From Deltaproteobacteria bacterium (lineage in GTDB: Bacteria > Bdellovibrionota_C > UBA2361 > SZUA-149 > JADZAE01), in contig JADZAE010000047.1 in the NCBI GenBank assembly GCA_020852715.1, positions 62,001 to 126,000 on the forward strand: 64,000 nt of DNA, in the 5' to 3' direction. Position numbers and translations under genes: made by a program. Positions 1 through 8,446 of this stretch are shown here, in pieces. Positions within the stretch are counted from its first letter, which is position 1; every line of letters starts with the position of its first letter. Under the pieces are notes generated by a model. The model worked only from the letters and a program-made list of their open reading frames with translations, was not told the origin of the DNA and made no database searches.

Positions 1-50
1 CGTAGTTTCTTGATGTCTGATGAATGGAATCGACCGGAGATATAATTTAA

Positions 51-1439
51 ATGAAAAATGATTTTCGTGTTACAGTATATGGTGCAGCTGGAACAGTTAC
101 TGGATCTAAGTATTTATTAACTGCTGGGGCACATGATTATTTGATTGATTGCGGAGTGTTTCAGGGGAAAAAAGATTTGCGCCTGCGAAATTGGGCGAAG
201 CCGAAGTTTAAGCCGGATCGAATAAAGTCCATTATTTTAACTCATGCGCATATTGATCATACAGGTTATTTGCCAGTTTTATATAAATTAGGTTTCAAGG
301 GGCCTATTTATTGCACTGAAGCTACCAGTGATCTGTTAGAGTTATTATTGATAGATGCTGCGCATCTACAAGAGGAAGAAGCAAATTTTGCAAATAAGTG
401 GAAAACTTCCAAGCATGAACCAGCGAAACCCTTATATACGGAAGCTGATGCCCGGCATGTTTTAAAGCAGATCAAAACTATTCCTTTTTATGAATTTTCG
501 GAAGTCGGTCCCGGGCTTAAAGTAAAACCCACATTTGCCGGTCATATTTTGGGATCAGCTTGTCTAACCTTTGACTACAAAGGTAGCGGTGTTTCTTTTT
601 CCGGAGATGTTGGGCGTTATAATCAGCCGATATTAAATGATCCGCAGCCATTAGAAATAGGAAATTGTCTCTTTTGTGAGTCTACTTATGGAGATCGAGA
701 TCATGGTCAGGTAGATTCTTTAAGTGAGTTAGAAGTAGTTATCAATCGCGCTTATCAACGGCGTGGACCGATTTTGATTCCAGCTTTTGCTGTCGGCAGA
801 ACACAATTATTGCTTTATTATATTGCGCAGCTGGAGAAAGAAAATCGTATTCCTACCTTACCGGTCTTTGTCGATAGTCCGATGGCCATTGATACCACGG
901 CGCTATACAAAAAACATCGCGAAGAATTTGATACTGAGGCATTGGCGCTAGTTAAAGATGGTGGAGTGATTCTTACCACAGGAAAAACTTATTTTTGTAA
1001 GACACGCGATCAATCTAAGCAGTTAAATGGCTTGCAGGGACCGCGAATAATAATTTCAGCCAGTGGCATGGTTAATGGTGGTCGTATTTTACACCATATG
1101 CGTAATTGGTTACCGCATAAACAAACAACGGTTGTTTTTGTTGGTTATCAGGCAGTTGAAACCAGAGGTCAGTTGATTCAATCCGGGGTGGAAAGCGTAA
1201 AGATTTTTGCCGAGGAAGTTCCTATTCATGCCCAAGTGGAGACAGTAAGTTCTTTATCGGCACACGCTGATCGAAGAGAATTAATAAAATGGCTCAAAGA
1301 CGCAAGCACTGCTCCGACTACTTGTAAAATAATTCATGGAGAACCGGAAGCTGCGGATGCTTTTTCAGCGCTGGTTACAGAAGAGCTTAATTGGAATTGT
1401 TCCGTTGCTCAGGATGAAGAAGTCGTTGAAATCGCTTAA
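51..1439 (+). CDS. MBL-fold beta-CASP RNA-processing exonuclease-like protein (CPSF/YSH1 type)
   Basis: Cytoplasmic metallo-hydrolase predicted to cleave RNA using two zinc ions. The metal-binding signature HAHIDH is at residues 65-70, after a typical N-terminal beta strand region (VYGAAGTVTGSKYLL). Further metal ligands fit AGHILGSA and FSGDVGRY in the middle third. The segment SASGMVNGGRILHHM is characteristic of the beta-CASP region, and SLSAHADRREL near the C-terminus is the RMMBL motif. At 462 aa it has the usual family length and looks complete. A GGAG sequence about 10 bases upstream supports the ATG at 51. Its stop codon directly abuts the stop of the convergent receiver-TPR gene. The RNA substrate cannot be told from sequence; DNA-acting family members exist, so RNase activity is inferred from the family. 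Confidence 0.85.
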   Translation: MKNDFRVTVYGAAGTVTGSKYLLTAGAHDYLIDCGVFQGKKDLRLRNWAKPKFKPDRIKSIILTHAHIDHTGYLPVLYKLGFKGPIYCTEATSDLLELLLIDAAHLQEEEANFANKWKTSKHEPAKPLYTEADARHVLKQIKTIPFYEFSEVGPGLKVKPTFAGHILGSACLTFDYKGSGVSFSGDVGRYNQPILNDPQPLEIGNCLFCESTYGDRDHGQVDSLSELEVVINRAYQRRGPILIPAFAVGRTQLLLYYIAQLEKENRIPTLPVFVDSPMAIDTTALYKKHREEFDTEALALVKDGGVILTTGKTYFCKTRDQSKQLNGLQGPRIIISASGMVNGGRILHHMRNWLPHKQTTVVFVGYQAVETRGQLIQSGVESVKIFAEEVPIHAQVETVSSLSAHADRRELIKWLKDASTAPTTCKIIHGEPEAADAFSALVTEELNWNCSVAQDEEVVEIA

Positions 1440-2165
1440 TCAGTTGATAGCGTTTCTTAATTTAAGCACCTTTTCTAAGATCGTGAGATTATATTGTGCC
1501 TGATAACACTCGCTATCTAACGCCAGAGCTTGATCCCAATAGTTTTTTGCCTGCTCCAGTTCGTAACGTTTAAAAGCGGCAATACCTAAATCTACAAGTT
1601 GACGGATAGTAAGTTTTGCTTCCACTATTTTGGGGCTTTGCGGTTTAGACCTTTGAGGGAAAGTATCATCTTCGGCTAACGTTAAATTATCATCAAAATT
1701 AAGATCAGCTGATTGATCAAAGATTTCTTTAGTGGCGATAGATGTATGTTTCAATCCCTGCTGGACGTGTAAAAGCAGATTGTCAATATCGAAAGGCTTT
1801 TCAAGGTAAGCGATACAACCGTTATTTAAAGCTTGTTTAGCAATGCTTTCATTGCCATAGGCTGTAATTAAAATGGCTTTAGTGTCAGGTGCGATTTGTT
1901 TGAGGCAATGCGTGAGTTCTAAACCATTCATTCCCGGAAGACGAAAATCTGTAATCAAGAGTTCAGTGCATTTTGTTTTGAGTATAGGGATTGCTGCTTC
2001 TGCTGAGCTGGCATTAACAATTTCAAAATTGGTAAAACTAAGAGACAACACGTCGCAGAGAGATAAAAGCAAACTTTCTTCATCGTCCACGATTAAAATA
2101 GTAGGGCGTTTTTGTCTGTTTACCTCTAAGCGGTTGTTTTTATCATTTTGATTGTTAGCAAGCAA
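1440..2165 (-). CDS. Response regulator receiver domain with C-terminal TPR-like region
   Basis: A CheY-like receiver occupies residues 20-140: acidic pocket DDE at 27-29, phospho-acceptor Asp73 in ITDFRLPGMNG, Thr101 in ITAYG and Lys123 in LEKPF, so all phosphorylation residues are present. An acidic linker (about 150-180) leads to a helical segment at 185-235 with TPR character (AAFKRYELEQAKNYWDQALALD). No DNA-binding or enzymatic output domain is visible, so the output is probably protein-protein interaction. No histidine kinase lies nearby. AAAGGA precedes the ATG on the minus strand. The stop abuts that of the convergent upstream gene with no spacer. Function beyond phosphotransfer is unknown. 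Confidence 0.8.
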   Translation of the reverse strand: MLANNQNDKNNRLEVNRQKRPTILIVDDEESLLLSLCDVLSLSFTNFEIVNASSAEAAIPILKTKCTELLITDFRLPGMNGLELTHCLKQIAPDTKAILITAYGNESIAKQALNNGCIAYLEKPFDIDNLLLHVQQGLKHTSIATKEIFDQSADLNFDDNLTLAEDDTFPQRSKPQSPKIVEAKLTIRQLVDLGIAAFKRYELEQAKNYWDQALALDSECYQAQYNLTILEKVLKLRNAIN

Positions 2166-2352
2166 AAGTAAATCCTTTCACAGATTAATCTTAGTTTTTG
2201 GCTATAAAGATCCACAAATAATGTTGCAATCTTCATTCCAGCACAATCTTTCATTTGAATATTCGCGTTCAATTTGATAAGTGTTTGAAGATGTTAGTAT
2301 TTGTAGCGCACTAGATGATTGTAGCTTTAGTTTTACTTAAGGGGATCTAGGA

Positions 2353-3405
2353 ATGTCAGGTAATATTTTTGGAAAAGTTTTTCAGATCACTACTTTTGGT
2401 GAAAGCCATGGCTTGGCGCTAGGAGTTATTGTCGATGGCTGTCCTGCAGGATTTGCTATTGATATTGATCTTATTACAAAAGAACTAGAGCGTAGACGTC
2501 CAGGACAATCACATCTGGCTACGCAGCGCAAAGAAAGCGATAAATGCGAAATCTTAAGTGGCTTGTTTGAAGGAAAGACAACAGGAGCGCCGATTATGGC
2601 TCTTGTTCACAACGAAGATAAACGATCCCAGGATTATGAATCAATAAAAGAATTATTTCGGCCAGGACATGCTGATTATACTTATTGGAAAAAATACGGA
2701 ATCAGAGATTATCGTGGCGGTGGACGTTCGTCCGCTCGGGAAACAGTCGCACGGGTAATCGGTGGAGCTATAGCTAAGCAATATTTGGCCCAGCAAGGTA
2801 TGTCAGTTCGTGGAGCCGTAGTGCAAATCGGCAATGTAAAAGCAGTTAATTATCAGTGGGATCAAGTTGAGGGTAATGAAATTCGCTCAGTTGATCCCGA
2901 AAGAACCCAGCAAATGGTGGACCTAATAGAACAGGCGCGTAGCGATAAAAATTCCGTTGGTGGGGTAGTGGAAGTTCAAGCGTTAGGAGTTCCGGCCGGA
3001 CTGGGGGAGCCGGTATTTGATAAGCTCGATGCTGTTTTAGCTTATTCATTGATGTCCATACCGGCTGTTAAAGGAGTTGAGGTGGGTCGAGGATTTGCGG
3101 CCGCCGAGTTAAGAGGTTCAGAAATGAACGATCAGATGTTTCGTGATGGGTTTCATGGCAATAACCATGGAGGCATACTTGGTGGCATAAGCAGCGGTAA
3201 TCCAATTGTTGTTCGTGCCGCTTTTAAGCCGACGTCTAGTTTGCCTCAAGCGCAGCAGACAATAGATATCCACGGAGAAGAACGGGAAATTACAACGCTG
3301 GGTAGGCATGATCCTTGTGTAGCCATCCGCGGTCTTGCTGTAGCTGAGGCGATGGTGGCTTTAAGTATTATGGATGCATTGTTGGTAGCCAAAGCTGGAA
3401 AATAA
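2353..3405 (+). CDS. aroC: Chorismate synthase
   Basis: Catalyses the last step of the shikimate pathway, 5-enolpyruvylshikimate-3-phosphate to chorismate, using reduced FMN. Family signatures are clear: GESHG at residues 16-20, HADYTYWKKYGIRDYRGGG with SSARET in the first third, and GGISSGNPI and GRHDPC in the C-terminal part. Length (350 aa) is normal. AAGGGGAT sits about 5 bases before the ATG at 2353. It heads a tight cluster with mpl (1-base gap) and a CapD-like gene. Other aromatic genes in this window (trpDF, aroB, aroQ) are scattered rather than in one operon. Confidence 0.96.
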   Translation: MSGNIFGKVFQITTFGESHGLALGVIVDGCPAGFAIDIDLITKELERRRPGQSHLATQRKESDKCEILSGLFEGKTTGAPIMALVHNEDKRSQDYESIKELFRPGHADYTYWKKYGIRDYRGGGRSSARETVARVIGGAIAKQYLAQQGMSVRGAVVQIGNVKAVNYQWDQVEGNEIRSVDPERTQQMVDLIEQARSDKNSVGGVVEVQALGVPAGLGEPVFDKLDAVLAYSLMSIPAVKGVEVGRGFAAAELRGSEMNDQMFRDGFHGNNHGGILGGISSGNPIVVRAAFKPTSSLPQAQQTIDIHGEEREITTLGRHDPCVAIRGLAVAEAMVALSIMDALLVAKAGK

Positions 3406-3406
3406 C

Positions 3407-4930
3407 ATGCTCTCGCAAGAACTATTAGAAAATTCTGAACAGCGTATGCAGTTAGCTAAGGCACTTAAGCCCGGCTCTTATGTTTATGTTATGGGTATTT
3501 GCGGAACAGGAACGACGCAAGTTGCCGTGTTATTAAAGCAGAGAGGCTTTATTGTTAAGGGTAGCGATAAAGCTTTTTACCCGCCAATGGGAGAAATTAT
3601 TAGGCAGACGGCGGATGAGGTGTTTACCGGCTATGAAAAAGAACATTTAATGCCCCATCCTGATTTTGTTGTTGTTGGTAATAGCATTGGACGCGCAAAT
3701 CCCGAGGCGCAGTATTTACTAGAGTCCAATATTCCTTTTTGTTCTATGCCGGAGGCGTTTAACGCTTGGTTAATTGGAGAAAGGAATTATTGTCCTACTT
3801 CTATCGTTGTTGCCGGAACGCACGGCAAGACAACAACATCTGCGGCAGTTAGTATGGTGTTTGATTATAATGGTTATAAGCCAGGCTATTTTATTGGCGG
3901 AGCGCCGATAAATTTCCCTTCGGGCATCAGAGGAGTTGATACAAGCATTGAGGCCAGTAAGCGAGTGGTTGTTTTAGAAGGCGATGAATATGATAGTGCT
4001 TTTTTTGCCAAATGGGCCAAGTTCCAAAATTACCGTCCCGATATTGCTGTCATTACCAGCTTAGAGTTTGATCACGGTGATATTTACGAGACAATTGAAG
4101 ATATAGAAAAGGAATTTACGACTTTTGTGCGGCGCGTGCCTAAGGATGGAAGTATCTTTTTGTGGTTTGGCCAGGAACGTTTGAGAAAACTAGCCAGTAA
4201 CTGGGCAAACGATCCTTCGGTTCAAGGTAAAACATATTTTTACGGACAAAATCCGCAGTGCCCATGTCGTCTTATGAAAAGGGATGTTTACGAAAATAAG
4301 CAAATACTGACCTGCTCTATTTTTGGTGAAACAATAGAATTAGAAACCTCTCTTAGTGGCGAGCATAATGCTAATAATTTATTGTTAGCCGCAAGTGTTG
4401 GTTACCAAAAAAAACTATCCAAGCAAGAGATTGTCAATGCCATTAAAAATTTTAACGGAGTAAAACGTCGCCAACAGATTATCGCGCAAAATGCCGGTAT
4501 TATTGTTATTGAAGATTTTGCTCATCATCCAACTGCCGTAGATGTAACATTGCGTGGTATAAAGGAGCGCTATTCGCAAAAGCGTATAATCGCTGTTTTT
4601 GAACCACGTTCTAACACTAGTAAGCGCGCTTATTTTCAGGATGATTATCGCAAAGCATTTTCAGCGGCTGATATGGTGATCATGCAAGAAGTAACCGATG
4701 CTTCTGGATATAGTAAATCCAATCAACCAATTATTGCCCTTGATGTAGCGCGGATAATTAGGTCTCTAAAAGAAAGTGGGAAAAATGCTTATTGTTATCC
4801 GGTGGCAGAAGAGGTTTGCGCACATGTCCTAGGTCAAATGTCAGCAAATGATGTCATTGTTATTATGTCCAATGGGGATTTTGGCGGGATTATGAGAAAA
4901 ATAGCAACAGCTGTTAATGAGAAGTCTTAA
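3407..4930 (+). CDS. mpl: UDP-N-acetylmuramate:L-alanyl-gamma-D-glutamyl-meso-diaminopimelate ligase (murein recycling)
   Basis: Mur-ligase family enzyme that joins recovered murein tripeptide to UDP-MurNAc, returning it to peptidoglycan synthesis in the cytoplasm. Residues 28-40 hold the N-terminal nucleotide-binding loop (MGICGTGTTQVA), and SDKAFYPPM at 53-61 is an Mpl-type rather than MurC-type signature. The ATP loop AGTHGKTTT is at 136-144, then GDEYDSAFF, EFDHGDIY and FAHHPTA in order. Length (507 aa) is slightly above E. coli Mpl. The start lies one base after the aroC stop with a weak ribosome-binding site, suggesting translational coupling. MurC is the alternative, but YPPM and DEYDSAFF favour Mpl. 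Confidence 0.88.
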   Translation: MLSQELLENSEQRMQLAKALKPGSYVYVMGICGTGTTQVAVLLKQRGFIVKGSDKAFYPPMGEIIRQTADEVFTGYEKEHLMPHPDFVVVGNSIGRANPEAQYLLESNIPFCSMPEAFNAWLIGERNYCPTSIVVAGTHGKTTTSAAVSMVFDYNGYKPGYFIGGAPINFPSGIRGVDTSIEASKRVVVLEGDEYDSAFFAKWAKFQNYRPDIAVITSLEFDHGDIYETIEDIEKEFTTFVRRVPKDGSIFLWFGQERLRKLASNWANDPSVQGKTYFYGQNPQCPCRLMKRDVYENKQILTCSIFGETIELETSLSGEHNANNLLLAASVGYQKKLSKQEIVNAIKNFNGVKRRQQIIAQNAGIIVIEDFAHHPTAVDVTLRGIKERYSQKRIIAVFEPRSNTSKRAYFQDDYRKAFSAADMVIMQEVTDASGYSKSNQPIIALDVARIIRSLKESGKNAYCYPVAEEVCAHVLGQMSANDVIVIMSNGDFGGIMRKIATAVNEKS

Positions 4931-4931
4931 T

Positions 4932-6443
4932 ATGTCGCTTAGTTTGACTTATCGTTATCAAGTGCGACAGTTCGCTTGCTTTTTTATTGATGCAATTTTA
5001 AGTACTCTTTGTCTTTATCTTTCATATTTTATCCGTTTTGACGGAGATCTTCCCTTACGCTTTAAAGAAATGATTGGGCCAAGCATCTTGCTGGCATTAC
5101 CGGTGCGGCTTTTTTTATACTGGTTATTAGGTTGTTATCGTTTTAGCTATTTGGGTTTATCACTGAATGAAATTTTAAAAATCATTAAAAGTATTTCTTT
5201 GGGTTCAATTATCACCCCGTTTGTTCTTTTAGTCTTTCATATTGGAGTTATGCCGCGGTCGGTAATGATTATCGAATGGTTTTTACTGGTCGTGACTCTC
5301 AGTATTAATCATGTGGTATTCTTGGAATTTAGTTCTACCGTTACTTCTTTGCGCATTGGTAAGCTTTTAAAACGTGAAGAAACAAAATTTGAGATAGATG
5401 AAGCGAGTAATTTTTTTGCCGGCCAAAAAGTTTTAATTACAGGAGCAGCAGGCTCAATCGGAACCAAGTTGGCCCAAGCGATCTCGGAGTTTTCCTTAGA
5501 AAAGCTGATCCTTATTGATCAGAATGAATCAGAACTGGTTTACACGCAGCTAGTATTATCAAAAAACGCTGCCTGTAATATTGAGGCACATGTAGCGAAT
5601 GTTGCTCAAGACGAAATGTTAGGTGAGATATTTGCCAATACGTCACCGACTATTGTTTTTCATGCAGCGGCATATAAGCATGTTCCCATGGGCGAAGCTG
5701 ATCCTAAAGTTTTTATTTATAATAATTTATTAGCCTTAAAGAATGTGGCTACGCAATGTAGTCAACATAAAGTAAGAAAGTGCGTTTATATTTCGAGTGA
5801 TAAAGCTGTAAATCCGGTTTCTGTTATGGGCGCGACCAAACGCATAGGCGAATTATATTTACAAAGTATTAAGCAAACGCCCACTAAGTTTATGACCGTT
5901 CGTTTTGGGAATGTTATCAATTCTCGTGGCAGTGTCGTCCCGATTTGGCAAGAGCAAATAAGAAAGAGGGAAAACATTACTATTACAGATTTTAATGCCG
6001 AGCGATATTTTATGGGAATGAACGAGGCGGTTTCGTTGATTGTTCAATCTACCGTCCTTGGTCAGGGAGGAGAGTTGTTCGTTCTTGATATGGGTGAACC
6101 CGTAAAAATTGTAGAATTGGCCTATGCTTTGGCCGAGGTGTTGGGTATTAGTCCTCGAAATTTGAAATTTGATACGATTGGGTTACGTCCCGGTGAAAAG
6201 ATATCTGAGGCGCTATATTTTAACTATGAGCAACTTTTCCCGACTTCTCACGAAAAAATAAATTTATGTAAGAGTACAAAAAATGCTTTTCTCTCCGAAG
6301 TTCAGTTAGAAAATTTAATTAACCTTTGTTTAGAACCGGGAAGTGATACTGATGTCGTAGCTGAAGTTCAGCAAATAGTTACTGAGTTTCAGTTTTTTGA
6401 TAGATCAATGCCTACGCAGATGCCGCGGGTCGCAGCAGCGTAA
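4932..6443 (+). CDS. CapD/FlaA1-like membrane nucleotide-sugar 4,6-dehydratase, lacking the central domain
   Basis: Predicted membrane-anchored UDP-GlcNAc-type 4,6-dehydratase that feeds surface polysaccharide synthesis. The first ~140 residues contain about four hydrophobic segments (for example around 22-38, 55-75, 95-112, 117-135). The NAD-binding loop GAAGSIG follows at about 171-177, then SSDKAVNP and VMGATKR, giving the Ser/Asp/Lys and Met/Lys pattern of WbpM-type short-chain dehydratases. WbpM/CapD proteins normally have an extra nucleotide-binding-like domain between the membrane part and the catalytic part; here they are nearly joined, making the protein about 503 aa rather than 600 or more. 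I chose the ATG at 4932 because GAGAAG lies 7 bases before it; an ATG at 4917 overlapping mpl by 14 bases is the alternative. Confidence 0.8.
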   Translation: MSLSLTYRYQVRQFACFFIDAILSTLCLYLSYFIRFDGDLPLRFKEMIGPSILLALPVRLFLYWLLGCYRFSYLGLSLNEILKIIKSISLGSIITPFVLLVFHIGVMPRSVMIIEWFLLVVTLSINHVVFLEFSSTVTSLRIGKLLKREETKFEIDEASNFFAGQKVLITGAAGSIGTKLAQAISEFSLEKLILIDQNESELVYTQLVLSKNAACNIEAHVANVAQDEMLGEIFANTSPTIVFHAAAYKHVPMGEADPKVFIYNNLLALKNVATQCSQHKVRKCVYISSDKAVNPVSVMGATKRIGELYLQSIKQTPTKFMTVRFGNVINSRGSVVPIWQEQIRKRENITITDFNAERYFMGMNEAVSLIVQSTVLGQGGELFVLDMGEPVKIVELAYALAEVLGISPRNLKFDTIGLRPGEKISEALYFNYEQLFPTSHEKINLCKSTKNAFLSEVQLENLINLCLEPGSDTDVVAEVQQIVTEFQFFDRSMPTQMPRVAAA

Positions 6444-6456
6444 ATAAAAACGGTGC

Positions 6457-6882
6457 CTAATCTTCGCGGTAACGACGCAGCGATTTGGTTTGCGATCGAG
6501 CATGTTTACTTTCTAATCGCTTTTCTTTTGAGCCTTTTGTCGGTTTTGACGCTTTGCGCCGTTTAATTGGCTGTAACGCCTTTTCGATTAACTGGTAAAA
6601 TTTTGCTTCTGCTAATAGCTTATTCTGTAGTTGGGATCGGCTCTCCTGCGATACTATTATAAGTTCACCAATACCGTTTATTTTAGTGGCTAGCTTATGT
6701 AAAAGAACATCTTTTTCTTGGTGAGGCAAAAGTTTAGAATTAAAGATATTAAATCTTAACTCTACCTTTGTGTTAACTTTATTAACATTCTGGCCTCCGG
6801 CACCGCTGCTACGTGATGGCGAAAAAGAGAACTCCGTAGTAAAATCACGTTTTTTCAGCTTGTTTGCCTTGTCTGTTGGCAT
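6457..6882 (-). CDS. arfB: Peptidyl-tRNA hydrolase ArfB-type ribosome rescue factor
   Basis: Small class-I release-factor homologue that frees peptides from stalled ribosomes lacking a stop codon. The catalytic GGQ is at residues 29-31 inside SSGAGGQNVNKV, the family signature. The C-terminal tail (RRKASKPTKGSKEKR onward) is strongly basic, as needed to enter the empty mRNA channel. At 141 aa it matches ArfB/YaeJ and is far shorter than prfA/prfB, with no codon-recognition domain. AAGGA about 9 bases before the ATG supports the start. It is convergent with the CapD-like gene, 13 bases away. Confidence 0.9.
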   Translation of the reverse strand: MPTDKANKLKKRDFTTEFSFSPSRSSGAGGQNVNKVNTKVELRFNIFNSKLLPHQEKDVLLHKLATKINGIGELIIVSQESRSQLQNKLLAEAKFYQLIEKALQPIKRRKASKPTKGSKEKRLESKHARSQTKSLRRYRED

Positions 6883-7210
6883 TGAAGGTATCCTTTGTAA
6901 TTGGTCTATTTAAAAAATAATGTTTACGCTTTTTTCCAATATTGATCATTCAAAGTGAATGATGCTGACAGGAAACTAATAAGGAATTTAACTCGTAATA
7001 GTAATCACTAACATCTTCCTCATGAGAATTGATAGCGTAATGATTTAGCGAGAGGAAGTCATATATTTATAGATAAACCTAACTAAGCTCAGTGAAATAT
7101 CCGTTACTGTTAATTACTAATAGTTGTTTATTGCTGAAATATTATAACCAGAATTACAACTATCGATAGTATAAGCGCACGGCATATGTAAAGAATGCTG
7201 ATCAGGCTAG
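6883..7210. other. Gene-free AT-rich stretch with one small hairpin
   Basis: No convincing coding sequence, tRNA or repeat copy was seen in these 328 bases. A 7-bp inverted repeat (ATCATTC at 6945-6951, GAATGAT at 6957-6963, loop AAAGT) lies upstream of arfB and could be regulatory, but it has no terminator-like T run. The stretch probably holds the arfB promoter and the 3' region of the next minus-strand gene. Confidence 0.4.
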
Positions 7211-7663
7211 CTATTCTTTCTTGGCTTCGTTTTTTAATCTGACTTGCTGTTTTTGCGCCGTTTTTGATGATTCTAGAGCTGAAACTTCAGATTGTTGGCG
7301 AGACATTTCTTCTAGGTCTCTAGCCATAGCTACTTTTAGGGCCTGTGTCTCTGTCTCTTTTTTGCTTAGTGCTTGCTCTTGTGACTTACTGTCAAAAAAA
7401 GATTTAGACTCTTTGGCTGTTAGTCCTGTTACGGCCCCAACTACGGCTGCCGCACCTTGAAACATTTCATTGATAAAATCGGCTAAAGGATTTGTATTTT
7501 TTTCTTCCTGTTTAGTGCCCATCATACTTTTTTCTCCCGATAATACTGCAGGCGGTGGTAGTTCTAAACCTGCTAGTTGTAAATCTTTAGCCTCAACTTG
7601 CGGTAAAGAAATTTTAGACAAGCTAGGTTTATTAAATACTTTTGGACCGTCAAACTCTATCAT
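7211..7663 (-). CDS. Hypothetical protein, hydrophilic, Ala/Glu/Gln-rich C-terminal half
   Basis: I do not recognise a family. The protein has no signal peptide or lipobox. A short hydrophobic patch (GAAAVVGAVTG) sits mid-sequence, and the last 60 residues are charged and Gln/Glu/Ser-rich with coiled-coil character (ALKVAMARDLEEMSRQQSEV). I chose the first ATG at 7663 (protein begins MIEFDGPKV); an in-frame TTG at 7678 would add five residues. Neither start has a strong ribosome-binding site. It stands alone between two gene-poor stretches, with trpF downstream on the same strand boundary. Plus-strand frames across it look like random shadows. The codon pattern seems plausible, but function is unknown. 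Confidence 0.5.
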   Translation of the reverse strand: MIEFDGPKVFNKPSLSKISLPQVEAKDLQLAGLELPPPAVLSGEKSMMGTKQEEKNTNPLADFINEMFQGAAAVVGAVTGLTAKESKSFFDSKSQEQALSKKETETQALKVAMARDLEEMSRQQSEVSALESSKTAQKQQVRLKNEAKKE

Positions 7664-7804
7664 AGCTGATTTATACAAATGTTATTTGTTTACTACTGTT
7701 ATAGACCGAAGGTTAAAGATGTGCCCTAAAAGTTTTCCACTGCCTATTGCTGGAGAGCAGTTCGTGAAATTACTAAGATAACTATTGAATAATATTGAGG
7801 ATGA

Positions 7805-8446
7805 CTATAGCGATAGCTTGCCCATCAATTGGGCAATGAGTAAGTGATTTTTAACGCCTGGGGAGCTTTCTACACCGCTAGCTATATCTAGTCCAAAAGG
7901 CTGGAATGACTTGATTTTACAGTTAATATTTTCTGGTGTTATTCCACCGGCAATAAAAGACTTAGAGAGGATACGTCTTTTTGCTTCTTCGGGAATACCA
8001 GCAAAAATTTCTTCATTTAATTCTTTTCCGCTGCCCCCGAATTGGTCAGCTTGCCAAGTATCAAAGAGAAGGAAGTCACTAATACCTGTCCAAGAATTAA
8101 GACCTTTTAATGTCAGGTTATCTTTAAGGCGAAGAGCTTTAATCTTTCTGATATTTGGTAGCTGTTTTAAATAGTCACAGTCCTCATCTCCATGAAGCTG
8201 AATAGTGTTTGCTTTGGTAATGTTTAAGATTTCATTTACTCTTGTTAGTGGCGAATTTACAAACAAGGCCACAGTCCATATGGTAGGTGGTAGCCCCTCA
8301 ATTATAGTTGCCGCGTCATTTGGGGATATGTAGCGTGGGCTCTTGTCATAAAAGTTAAATCCTAGAGCCTGGATGCCCAAAGATGCACAAATTAAAGCGT
8401 CTTCCATGCGGGTAATACCGCAAATTTTAATTAGCGGTTTAGACAT
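7805..8446 (-). CDS. trpF: Phosphoribosylanthranilate isomerase
   Basis: Converts N-(5-phosphoribosyl)anthranilate to its 1-deoxyribulose form in tryptophan synthesis. The N-terminal KICGITR motif carries the catalytic Cys, ALGFNFYDKSPRYI is the expected second strand region, and LFDTW supplies the catalytic Asp. GGSGKEL and GGITPENI bind phosphate. The start at 8446 places KICGITR close to the N-terminus and overlaps the trpD stop by 8 bases, indicating translational coupling. An upstream in-frame start at 8470 would add eight poorly fitting residues. trpC, trpB and trpA are not in the window. Confidence 0.93.
   Translation of the reverse strand: MSKPLIKICGITRMEDALICASLGIQALGFNFYDKSPRYISPNDAATIIEGLPPTIWTVALFVNSPLTRVNEILNITKANTIQLHGDEDCDYLKQLPNIRKIKALRLKDNLTLKGLNSWTGISDFLLFDTWQADQFGGSGKELNEEIFAGIPEEAKRRILSKSFIAGGITPENINCKIKSFQPFGLDIASGVESSPGVKNHLLIAQLMGKLSL

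Noticed and set aside
7221-7781. Two plus-strand frames opposite the unknown minus-strand gene
   Set aside because: They mirror the minus-strand gene, lack ribosome-binding sites and have low-complexity sequences.
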